Shown here: piece after piece, positions 42,356 to 51,600 of the stretch
Position numbering within the stretch: the first letter of the stretch is position 1
How the letters are laid out: every line of letters starts with the position of its first letter
From: Calothrix sp. NIES-2100
GTDB taxonomy: Bacteria; Cyanobacteriota; Cyanobacteriia; Cyanobacteriales; Nostocaceae
Assembly: GCF_002368195.1 (NCBI RefSeq)
Contig: NZ_AP018178.1
Location: forward strand, 977,738 to 1,041,737
DNA: 64,000 bases
Direction of reading: 5' to 3'
Translations under genes and position numbers: made by a program
Notes under the pieces: model-generated
What the model saw: only the letters and a program-made list of their open reading frames with translations
Database searches by the model: none
Told to the model about the DNA's origin: nothing

Positions 42356-43738
42356 ATGCTGCTAACGATCGCCACCACATATTCACCAGCAACGGAGTTA
42401 GGTTTTTTACTCCATAAACACCCAGACCGTTGTCAATCTTTTTCTTTGACGTTTGGACAGGCGCATGTTTTTTACCCCGAAGCGCAGCCAGAAAGGTGTA
42501 TGGCGGCGTTGCTGTTGGATGTCGATCCGGTGAAGTTAGTGCGGGGAAAGGGTGCTAGACTGGAGCAGTATGTGAGCGATCGCCCTTATGTAGCTTCTTC
42601 ATTTTTAAGTGTAGCGATCGCCCAAGTATTTAGCACTGCATTGTCCGGTCGTTGCAAAGATAGACCGGAACTAGCGCAAACGCCTATACCTCTAGTGGCG
42701 AACATCTCTGTCTTACCCTGTCGTGGTGGGGAAAGTTTTCTGCGGCTATTGTTTGAGCCTTTGGGTTATACAGTCAGTGACCAAAGTTACCCGTTAGATG
42801 AGGAATTTCCTGATTGGGGACAAAGCCAATATTTTACAGTGCAATTGCAACACACTTTACCTCTGGGCGATTTATTGAGTCATCTTTATGTATTGATTCC
42901 CGTATTAGATGACGATAAACACTACTGGGTAAATGATGATGAAATCGAAAAATTACTGCGTCATGGTGAAGGTTGGTTAACTCAACATCCAGCGCGATCG
43001 CAAATTACCAGACGTTACCTCAAACGTCAACATCGCTTAACTCGGGAAGCCTTAGCGCAGTTAGCAGAAGAAGATAATCCCGACCCCGACAGTGCAGAAG
43101 AAAGCCATGCTGAGGAAGAAGCAGCGGTTGAAAAGCCTATTAGCTTAAATCAGCAGCGCATGAATGCGGTAATTGCTGCTTTAAAACAAAGCAATGCTAA
43201 ACGAGTAATTGATTTAGGCTGCGGTCAAGGTAATCTCTTGAAAATTTTGCTACAAGATAGCTTTTTTGAGAAAATTACAGGCGTAGATGTTTCTCACAGG
43301 TCTTTAGAAATTGCCCAAGAAAGATTAGACCGCCTGCGCCTGACCCGCAATCAATGGGAACGTTTACAGCTAATTCAAAGCGCACTTACCTATCAAGATA
43401 AACGCTTTCAAGGGTATGATGCAGCTACAGTAATTGAGGTGATTGAACATTTAGATTTACCAAGATTAGGAGCCTTTGAGCGAGTTTTATTTGAATTTAC
43501 TCACCCGAAAATCATAGTAGTAACTACACCAAATATTGAATATAACGTTAAATTTGAGAAACTGCCGGCGGGGAAATTGCGACATAAAGACCATCGCTTT
43601 GAATGGACAAGGTTAGAGTTTCAAACATGGGCAAATCAAGTAGCAGAAAAATTTGCTTATGCGGTGGAATTTCAATCGGTAGGGATGGAAGATTCAGAAG
43701 TAGGTTCACCTACACAAATGGCGGTGTTTAGTTCTTAG
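42356..43738 (+). CDS. hen1: 3'-terminal RNA ribose 2'-O-methyltransferase Hen1
   Basis: Bacterial Hen1, 460 residues. It methylates the 2'-OH at an RNA break before sealing, so that the repaired RNA resists renewed cleavage. The N-terminal half (LLTIATTYSPATELGFLLHKHP) is the bacterial ligase-activating domain that works with Pnkp. The C-terminal half is the methyltransferase, with SAM-binding IDLGCGQGNLL and the metal/catalytic set EVIEHLD (E-x2-E-H) and KDHRFEWTR (His). A Glu/Asp-rich linker (NPDPDSAEESHAEEEAAVE) joins the halves. It is the first gene of a rightward island with a P-loop kinase, Thg1-like and Pnkp. Confidence 0.95.
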   Translation: MLLTIATTYSPATELGFLLHKHPDRCQSFSLTFGQAHVFYPEAQPERCMAALLLDVDPVKLVRGKGARLEQYVSDRPYVASSFLSVAIAQVFSTALSGRCKDRPELAQTPIPLVANISVLPCRGGESFLRLLFEPLGYTVSDQSYPLDEEFPDWGQSQYFTVQLQHTLPLGDLLSHLYVLIPVLDDDKHYWVNDDEIEKLLRHGEGWLTQHPARSQITRRYLKRQHRLTREALAQLAEEDNPDPDSAEESHAEEEAAVEKPISLNQQRMNAVIAALKQSNAKRVIDLGCGQGNLLKILLQDSFFEKITGVDVSHRSLEIAQERLDRLRLTRNQWERLQLIQSALTYQDKRFQGYDAATVIEVIEHLDLPRLGAFERVLFEFTHPKIIVVTTPNIEYNVKFEKLPAGKLRHKDHRFEWTRLEFQTWANQVAEKFAYAVEFQSVGMEDSEVGSPTQMAVFSS

Positions 43739-43926
43739 GAAGAATAAAAGTTCACGCATTCGACGTTCGCGCAGCGTCTCGTAGATAAGTCGTTCTCGAA
43801 GAGTAGGCGCAAAGACGCAAAGGAAGTTTTAATATCATCCTATATTTAGGTAACTCAATAAACTCACAAATCTCCTACTCTCTGCGTCTCTGCGTGATAT
43901 TTTCCTAATTAAAAAACTACAGATAG

Positions 43927-44376
43927 ATGGAAGCAATTATCTTTATCGGTATCCAAGGAGTAGGTAAGTCTACTTTCTATCGCCATCATTTCTTTAATAC
44001 CCACATTCGCATTAACCTTGATATGCTCAAAACCCGTCATCGAGAGCAAATTTTTCTCCAAGCTTGTTTGGAAGCTAAACAGCCTTTTGTCGTGGATAAC
44101 ACTAATCCCACTGTTGACGAAAGAAAGCGTTATATTACTCCCGCGAAAGCCCAAGGTTTTCGAGTTGTGGGTTACTATTTTCCAGCTGTATTATCAGATT
44201 GCAAGGAACGGAATAATCAAAGACCACCTAAGCAAGTTGTTCCTTTAGTAGGATTATTAGCAACTTATAAAAAGCTAGTCTTACCTACATGGGAAGAAGG
44301 CTATGATGCAATTTATACAGTGAATTCAGAATTAAATTATTCATTTATTGTTGAGGAATGGAAGCGTGAAATTTGA
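43927..44376 (+). CDS. Small P-loop kinase (polynucleotide-kinase-like)
   Basis: 149 residues. Walker A is GIQGVGKSTFY at residues 8-18. The VDNTNPTVDERKRY strand and helix and the RNNQRPPKQVVP lid resemble the kinase domain of T4 Pnk and Pnkp. It probably phosphorylates RNA 5'-OH ends or a nucleotide; the exact substrate is inferred from the setting between Hen1 and Thg1-like. Its last 11 bases overlap the start of the Thg1-like gene, so translation is likely coupled. It has no phosphatase domain. Confidence 0.8.
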   Translation: MEAIIFIGIQGVGKSTFYRHHFFNTHIRINLDMLKTRHREQIFLQACLEAKQPFVVDNTNPTVDERKRYITPAKAQGFRVVGYYFPAVLSDCKERNNQRPPKQVVPLVGLLATYKKLVLPTWEEGYDAIYTVNSELNYSFIVEEWKREI

Positions 44377-45118
44377 TGAACTTGATAGCCGAATGCGGAT
44401 ATTTGAGACAGCACATGATTATTGTGTGCTACCGGGAATCTATATTGTTGCGAGATTAGATGGACGGGGCTTTACGCGACTGACAAAAGAAGTGCATCAA
44501 TTTGAAGCTCCTTTTGATATCCGCTTTCGAGATTTGATGGTGGAAACGGTAGAACATTTAATGAATTGCGGTATTGAGATTACTTATGGTTATACCCAAA
44601 GTGATGAAATCTCTCTGCTTTTTGCTTACCATGAAACTACTTTTGGGCGTAAATTAAGAAAACTCAACTCAGTGTTAGCAAGTGAAGCAAGCGCTAAATT
44701 TTCTTTAATGTTAGGTTCTTTAGGCTGCTTTGATTGTCGCATTTCCCAGCTTCCCAATTCAGCGGAGGTAGTAAATTATTTTCGTTGGCGAAATGAAGAC
44801 GCGCACAGAAACGCCCTGAATGCTCATTGCTATTGGTGTTTGCGTCGAGATGGGAAAAATGCCACGCAAGCAACCAGTATGATGAAAGGATTATCTGTGG
44901 CTGAGAAAAACGAATTGTTATTTCAACATGGCATTAATTTTAATCAGCTTCCTAATTGGCAAAAACGAGGTATAGGGATTTATTGGGAAGCATATGAAAA
45001 GCCAGGATTTAATCCCATTAAAGGCGAACTTGTCCCAGCATTACGGCGACGCATAAAACGCGATTTTGAATTACCAATGAAGGATGAATACAGTCAATTT
45101 ATCGCCGCACTAATCTAG
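44366..45118 (+). CDS. thg1: Thg1-like 3'-5' RNA polymerase (tRNA(His) guanylyltransferase family)
   Basis: 250 residues from GTG 44366 (VKFDELDSRMRIFETAHD). Thg1-like proteins add nucleotides to RNA 5' ends in the reverse, 3'-5' direction; bacterial members repair 5'-truncated tRNAs. The two-metal carboxylates are in ARLDGRGFTRLTKE and GYTQSDEISLLF. The conserved WRNEDAHRNALNAHCYW helix follows. I prefer the GTG because family members begin at KFD, a GAGG lies eight bases upstream, and the start sits inside the preceding kinase gene. The other in-frame start at 44348 has no ribosome binding site. Confidence 0.93.
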   Translation: MKFDELDSRMRIFETAHDYCVLPGIYIVARLDGRGFTRLTKEVHQFEAPFDIRFRDLMVETVEHLMNCGIEITYGYTQSDEISLLFAYHETTFGRKLRKLNSVLASEASAKFSLMLGSLGCFDCRISQLPNSAEVVNYFRWRNEDAHRNALNAHCYWCLRRDGKNATQATSMMKGLSVAEKNELLFQHGINFNQLPNWQKRGIGIYWEAYEKPGFNPIKGELVPALRRRIKRDFELPMKDEYSQFIAALI

Positions 45119-45172
45119 ACTTAAAAATTACTTTTGACTTTTGCCTTTTTGGTCAACAGTTAATAATCAAAA

Positions 45173-45210
45173 GACAAATGACCAATGACAAATGACCAAT
45201 GACCAATAAC
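45173..45210. repeat. Heptamer tract (CAAATGACCAATGA type)
   Basis: Repeats of ATGACAA/ATGACCA running up to the start of pnkp, the same family as at 7352-7405. Confidence 0.75.
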
Positions 45211-45211
45211 T

Positions 45212-47920
45212 ATGAAAATAAATATTCCTGAACTTTCTCTAGTCGTCTTAATCGGTGCTTCTGGTTCTGGTAAATCAACCTTCGCCCGCCAACATTTTCA
45301 AAACTTTGAGGTATTATCTTCAGATTTTTGTCGTGGGTTGGTTTCTAATGATGAAAATAATCAAGCTGCTACTGGTGCTGCTTTTGAATTGTTGCACTTT
45401 ATCGCCGCGAAGCGATTAGCAGCAGGTAAATTAACTGTAATTGATGCGACTAACGTGCAACCAGAAGACCGCAAACCTTTGTTACAAATGGCACGAGAGT
45501 ATCATTGTTTTGCGATCGCAATTGTTCTCGACCTACCAGAAGAATTATGCCATGAACGCAACCAACAAAGAAGCGATCGCATTTTTGGTTCCCATGTCGT
45601 GCGTCGTCACACCCAAATGTTACGGCGTTCTCTACGGGGTTTAGAAAAGGAAGGTTTCCGCTATGTTTACACTCTCAATTCTCTAGCAGACATCGACTCA
45701 GTTGAAATCGAACGTCAACGCCTATGGAATAACCTAAAACATGAACATGGCCCCTTTGATATCATCGGTGATATTCACGGCTGTGGCGATGAATTGGAAA
45801 CATTGTTGCAACAGTTAGGGTATGTGAAGGATGAGGGGGACATATCAAGTCAAAAGTCAAAAGTCAAAAGTCAAAAGTGGGATGAGGGGGATGAAGGGGA
45901 TGAGGGGGACAAGGGGGACAAGGGAGAAAATGCTTCCTCATCTCCCCACACTCCCCACACTCCCCACACTCCCCCCTCTCGCTTCTGGAATGCGCCTACT
46001 TACCATCACCCCGAAGGACGGAAGGCGGTGTTTTTGGGTGATTTGGTAGACCGAGGCCCCCGCATCTTAGATACAGTGAAGCTGGTGCGGAATATGGTGT
46101 CAGCAGGTACAGCGATTTGCGTTCCTGGTAATCATGAACACAAGCTGTTGCGGAAACTACGCGGGAAGAATGTCCGGGTGAATCATGGGTTAGAGCAAAC
46201 TTTGCAGGAGATAGAAGCGTTACCGGATGCGCTGCGGGAACCCTTTATTCAAGAATTGCGCGAATTTTTAGATTCTTTAGTTAGTCACTACCTCCTCGAT
46301 GATGGGCGGTTGGTAGTCGCCCATGCGGGGATGAAGCAGGAAATGCAAGGACGGGGTTCCGGTGCGGTGCGGGAGTTTGCGCTTTACGGGGAAACGACTG
46401 GGGAAATTGATGAATTTGGTTTACCTGTGCGGTTTAATTGGGCGGGTGAGTATCGCGGTGAAGCAATGGTGGTATATGGACATACGCCTATACCGGAAGC
46501 GGAATGGCTGAATAATACAATTGATATTGATACAGGTTGTGTCTTTGGCGGGAAATTAACGGCTTTGCGCTATCCCGAAAAAGAATTGGTGAGTGTACCT
46601 GCGGCGCGTACTTATTGCGAACCGGTCAAACCTTTGGAGCAAAATACTTTTACCCGCACATCTCAGCAAGAATTAGATGATGTTTTGCACATTGAAGATG
46701 TCTTAGGTAAGCGAATCATTAATACCAGGCTGCAATCTAACATTACCATTCGCGAAGAAAATGCGATCGCGGCTTTAGAAGTGATGAGCCGGTTTGCAGC
46801 AAATCCCAAATGGTTGATTTATCTACCCCCCACCATGTCTCCAGTGGCGACATCTTCATTACCCGGTTTATTAGAACATCCAAAAGAAGCTTTTGCTTAT
46901 TATCAAGGACAGGAAATTACTGAGGTAGTATGCGAAGAAAAACACATGGGTTCGCGAGCAGTGGTGATTGTTTGCAGAGATGAAGCTGCTGCTGAAAAAC
47001 GCTTTGGGGTAGTTAATGAAGGTATCGGTATCTGCTACACCCGCACAGGAAGGCGATTTTTTGACGAACCAACAGTAGAAACAGAACTTTTAGCGCGGGT
47101 AAATGCAGCCCTTTCTGCAAGCGGATTTTGGGAAACATTTAATACTGATTGGGTATGCTTGGATTGTGAATTAATGCCTTGGTCAGCGAAAGCGCAAGGA
47201 TTATTGCGATCGCAGTATGCACCTGTAGGAGTATCATCACGCCATGCTCTTAATGATGCCGTATCTTTGTTACAACAAGCAAGCGATCGCGGTGTGGATG
47301 TGACAAGCCAACTCACTCGCTACCAACAACGCGCAGAGATGGCGCAGCAATATGTAACAGCTTATCGCCGTTACTGCTGGACAGTTAACAATATTACTGA
47401 CTTAAAGCTGGCTCCTTTCCATATTTTAGCAACCGAGGGAGCGGTGCATACAGATAAAGACCACCGTTGGCACATGAAAGAAATTGCCAAAATTTGCCAA
47501 GTGGATGCCGCCTTACTTTTAGCGACTGCTTATAAAATCATTGATGTTACAGATCCTAGCAGCCAAGCCGAAGGCGTTCATTGGTGGGAACAACTCACCC
47601 AAGCCGGCGGTGAAGGCATGGTAATCAAACCCATGCAATATATAATCCGAGGTAATCGCGGCATAGTGCAACCAGCGGTGAAATGTCGGGGACAAGAATA
47701 TCTGCGCATCATCTACGGCCCAGAATACACCAGCCCAGAAAATCTGCAACGTCTGCGTCAAAGGGGATTATCTCTCAAACGTTCCCTAGCGATGCGGGAA
47801 TTTGCGCTAGGTGTAGAAGCATTAGAGCGATTCGTCAATCAAAATCCTTTGCGCCGCGTCCATGAATGCGTTTTCGGCATTTTAGCATTAGAGAGCGAAG
47901 CAGTAGATCCGCGATTGTAA
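45212..47920 (+). CDS. pnkp: Polynucleotide kinase-phosphatase-ligase Pnkp
   Basis: RNA end-healing and sealing enzyme of 902 residues. The N-terminal 5'-kinase has Walker A GASGSGKST at 15-23 and a lid with RNQQRSDR. The central metallophosphatase has GDIHGCGDELETL, FLGDLVDRGP, CVPGNHEHKLL, VVAHAG and VYGHTPIPEA. The C-terminal adenylyltransferase has the ligase nucleotidyl motif EKHMGSR (Lys) and ends with a helical module. It partners Hen1. Between the first two phosphatase motifs, residues about 206-254 are a low-complexity insert (SQKSKVKSQK, DEGDEGDEGDKGDKG, HTPHTPHTPP) coded by intergenic-type repeats. All catalytic motifs remain in frame. Confidence 0.95.
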   Translation: MKINIPELSLVVLIGASGSGKSTFARQHFQNFEVLSSDFCRGLVSNDENNQAATGAAFELLHFIAAKRLAAGKLTVIDATNVQPEDRKPLLQMAREYHCFAIAIVLDLPEELCHERNQQRSDRIFGSHVVRRHTQMLRRSLRGLEKEGFRYVYTLNSLADIDSVEIERQRLWNNLKHEHGPFDIIGDIHGCGDELETLLQQLGYVKDEGDISSQKSKVKSQKWDEGDEGDEGDKGDKGENASSSPHTPHTPHTPPSRFWNAPTYHHPEGRKAVFLGDLVDRGPRILDTVKLVRNMVSAGTAICVPGNHEHKLLRKLRGKNVRVNHGLEQTLQEIEALPDALREPFIQELREFLDSLVSHYLLDDGRLVVAHAGMKQEMQGRGSGAVREFALYGETTGEIDEFGLPVRFNWAGEYRGEAMVVYGHTPIPEAEWLNNTIDIDTGCVFGGKLTALRYPEKELVSVPAARTYCEPVKPLEQNTFTRTSQQELDDVLHIEDVLGKRIINTRLQSNITIREENAIAALEVMSRFAANPKWLIYLPPTMSPVATSSLPGLLEHPKEAFAYYQGQEITEVVCEEKHMGSRAVVIVCRDEAAAEKRFGVVNEGIGICYTRTGRRFFDEPTVETELLARVNAALSASGFWETFNTDWVCLDCELMPWSAKAQGLLRSQYAPVGVSSRHALNDAVSLLQQASDRGVDVTSQLTRYQQRAEMAQQYVTAYRRYCWTVNNITDLKLAPFHILATEGAVHTDKDHRWHMKEIAKICQVDAALLLATAYKIIDVTDPSSQAEGVHWWEQLTQAGGEGMVIKPMQYIIRGNRGIVQPAVKCRGQEYLRIIYGPEYTSPENLQRLRQRGLSLKRSLAMREFALGVEALERFVNQNPLRRVHECVFGILALESEAVDPRL
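45827..45972. repeat. Repeat DNA inserted in frame in pnkp
   Basis: Consists of TCAAAAG heptamers, GATGAGGGG/GACAAGGGG repeats and CTCCCCACA nonamers, all also found between genes (3961-3985, 13033-13065, 62466-62515). Confidence 0.85.
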
Positions 47921-47962
47921 TTTAAACAATGCGATAGCTTTGCAATTGAGTTGCACCTGCTC

Positions 47963-48230
47963 AGATCCCCGACTTCTCCAAGGATACTGCTGGCGAATTA
48001 GGGGTAAGACTCCTCGCTTATCCAACAGACCGCCGTCACCCTAGAAGGGTGCGGCTAATCGTACAAAGCCTGCCTTCGCAGGCTCAATTTTTAGCCTGCG
48101 AAGGCAGGCTTCGTAACGTTAGCCCCAGGCTACCGGTTCCTGCGGGCGGTCTATCGGGTAAGCGAGAAAACTATTTGTATCCGTATTGAGGGGTCTTACC
48201 AGTCAACATCCTTGGAGAAGTCGGGGATCT
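47963..48230. repeat. Composite palindromic repeat, single-unit copy (inverted)
   Basis: Same family as 11480-11913: ends AGATCCCCGACTTCTCCAAG and its inverse. The central four-arm hairpin here reads AGCCTGC-CTTC-GCAGGCT, spacer, AGCCTGC-GAAG-GCAGGCT. All four arms differ from the other copies (AGCCCAC/GTGGGCT) in a concerted, pairing-preserving way. Confidence 0.85.
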
Positions 48231-48240
48231 AAATCCAATT

Positions 48241-48440
48241 GAGTTGCATCGCCCTGCAATTTAATTGCATCGCCCTGTTATATTAAAACGTCGCCCTGTT
48301 ATGGCATAACGTCGGCTTGTTATATTAAAACATCGCCCTGTTATGGCATAACATCGGCTTGTTATATTAATGCATTGCCCTGCAATTGAATTGCATCGGC
48401 TTGTTATATTAATGCATCGCCCTGTAATTGAATTGCATCG
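48241..48440. repeat. 21-bp repeat array upstream of the ROCO gene
   Basis: About nine and a half units made of a linker CATCG(CCC/GCT)TG and a short imperfect palindrome that changes between units: GCAATTGAATTGC, GTTATGGCATAAC or GTTATATTAAAAC. The same unit types make up the array after the gene at 52203-52425. Confidence 0.9.
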
Positions 48441-48600
48441 GGTGACAATGCGATCGCAAAAGGATCTACAGGTTAAACTTTCCTTATTTTATTTTCATGC
48501 AAGTCCCCGATCGCAAAAAAGCGAGAATGTAGCATTTTTTCGGAATCAGTTAAGATAATTTGCATAAATCTTCTTTCCTTTTACCCTTTTCCGTGGAATT

Positions 48601-51600
48601 ATGACGCAGGATGAGTTATTGCTACTGATAAATCGCGCGGCGGCGGAGGGTTGGCGAAAGTTAGATCTGTCGGGACAAAAGTTGACTGAGATACCAGAGG
48701 CGATCGCTAAATTAACCAATCTGACGCAGCTTTACCTCAGTTACAACCCAATAACCGAGATACCAGAGGCGATCGCTAAATTAACCAATCTGACGCAGCT
48801 TATCCTCAGTTACAACCAAATAACCGAGATACCAGAGGCGATCGCTAAATTAACCAATCTGACGCAGCTTATCCTCCGTTACAACCAAATAACCGAGATA
48901 CCAGAGGCGATCGCGAAATTAACCAATCTGACGCAGCTTATCCTCAATGACAACCAAATAACCGAGATACCAGAGGCGATCGCTAATTTAACCAATCTGA
49001 CGGAGCTTAACCTCAGTAACAACCAAATAACCGAGATACCAGAGGCGATCGCTAATTTAACCAATCTGACGCGGCTTTATCTCAGTAGCAACCAAATAAC
49101 CGAGATTCCAGAGGCGATCGCTAATTTAACCAATCTGACGCGGCTTAACCTCAGTAACAACCAAATAACCGAGATACCAGAGGCGATCGCTAATTTAACC
49201 AATCTGACGCAGCTTAACCTCAGTAACAACCAAATAACCGAGATACCAGAGGCGATCGCTAAATTAACCAATCTGACGGAGCTTGACCTCAGTAACAACC
49301 AAATAACCGAGATACCAGAGGCGATCGCTAAATTAACCAATCTGACGGAGCTTGACCTCAGTAACAACCAAATAACCGAGATACCAGAGGCGATCGCTAA
49401 ATTAACCAATCTGACGGAGCTTGACCTCTGTAACAACCAAATAACCGAGATACCAGAGGCGCTCGCGAAATTAACCAATCTGACGCTGCTTGACCTCAGT
49501 TACAACCAAATAACTCAGATACCAGAGGCGATCGCGAAATTAACCAATCTGACGCAGCTTTACCTCCGTAACAACCAAATAACTCAGATACCAGAGGCGC
49601 TCGCGAAATTAACCAATCTGACGCAGCTTATCCTCAATGACAACCAAATAACCGAGATTCCAGAGGCGCTCGCGAAATTAACCAATCTGACGCAGCTTAT
49701 CCTCAATAACAACCAAATAACCGAGATTCCAGAGGCGATCGCTAAATTAACCAATCTGACGCAGCTTATCCTCTTTTCCAACCAAATAACCCAGATTCCA
49801 GAAGTGATCGCGAAATTAACCAATCTGACGCAGCTTCACCTCAGTTACAACAAAATAACCCAGATTCCAGAGGCGATCGCGAAATTAACCAATCTGACGC
49901 AGCTTCACCTCAGTTACAACCAAATAACCCAGATTCCAGAGGCGATCGCGAAATTAACCAATCTGACGCAGCTTCACCTCAGTGGCAATTCAATTACCAA
50001 TATTCCATTAGAAATTCTTAATTCAAAAGATGCAAAAGAGATTTTGAATTATTTAAGGCAAATTAGCATAAGTGAAACTCGACCATTACACGAAGCCAAA
50101 CTCTTGCTTGTCGGACAAGGTAGCGTCGGCAAAACATCTCTCATCGAGCGATTAATCCGCAATAAATATGACAAAAATCAACCCCAAACCGATGGACTCA
50201 ATGTAGAAACTTGGAATGTGCAGGTCAATAGCAAAGACATCCGCCTCAATGTTTGGGACTTTGGCGGACAGGAAATTTATCATGCCACCCATCAGTTTTT
50301 TCTGACTAAGCGCAGCCTCTATCTCTTAGTCTGTAATTGTCGCACCAGCGAAGAAGAAAACCGCATCGAATATTGGCTGAAACTAATCGAAAGCTTCGGC
50401 GGAAAGTCTCCCGTGATTATCGTTGGCAACAAAAAAGACGAACAACCCCTCGATATCAACCGCAAGGCATTACGGGAAAAATATCCTAACATCCAAGCGA
50501 TTATCGAAACTTCCTGCCAAGAAAATATCGGCATTGATGAACTTCGCGCTGCTATTTTTCAGCAAATTGCCAACCTTAAAGAAGTCTACGACCTTCTACC
50601 CCTGTCATGGTTTGAGGTTAAACAAAAACTCGAATCCATGACTGAAGACTTCATCAGCTACAACCGCTACATCGGCATCTGTCACGAAAACAAAATTCCC
50701 GAAGAACAAAACCAAGATCAACTCATCGATCTCCTCCATCGACTCGGCTTAGTTCTCAACTTCCGCGAGCATACCATCCTCAAAGATACCAACGTCCTCA
50801 AACCCAACTGGGTGACAGAAGGCATTTACACGCTCCTGAGCGATGAAAACCTCAAAACTAAAACCAAAGGCATTTTCACCCCCGCCGATCTCACCCGCAT
50901 CCTCAATCCAAAGCGTTACCCCACCCAGCGTCACGGCTATCTGATCGAGCTGATGAAAAAATTTGAGCTTTGCTTTGCACTAGAATGTCAGCCACCACAA
51001 TTTCTGATTGCGGGACTTCTGCCCAAAGACCAACCAGACGAAACAGAACTCGAAGGCGAAACCCTAGAATTTCAATACCATTACAAAGTTCTCCCCGAAA
51101 GCATTATCTCCCGCTTCATCGTCATCACCCACGAAAAAATTCATAACCAAATCTATTGGCGCAGTGGCGTAATGCTGCAATATCAAGAACACAACGAAAT
51201 CTATAACATTGCTCGTATCAAAGCCGACCCCGAAGACAAAAAAATCTTCATCACCATTAGCGGACGCAAAGAAACCCGCCGCTTATTTCTCGGCATCCTC
51301 CGCGATGTTTTCAACAAAATCCACAAAAGTCTCCCCAACCTCGAAATCACCGAATGGGTTCCTGTCCCCAATCACCCCAAACATCCACCCCTCGACTACC
51401 AAGAACTTTTAGGACTTGAGAGAATGCGCGTTGTTGAATATCCAATTGGTAAACTCAACATAAACATTAATATCCGTCAACTTTTAGATGGCTATGAATC
51501 ACTAGAATCACGTCAGAACATACAAAAAGTTGATTCAGAAAGCGGCTTTACAATTGTCAACCAGATTTACAATAACAATCACCAAGGAGATTTTAAACCC

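Noticed and set aside
48370..48558. 62-codon frame before the ROCO gene
   Set aside because: Mostly made of the 21-bp array; no ribosome binding site or homology.
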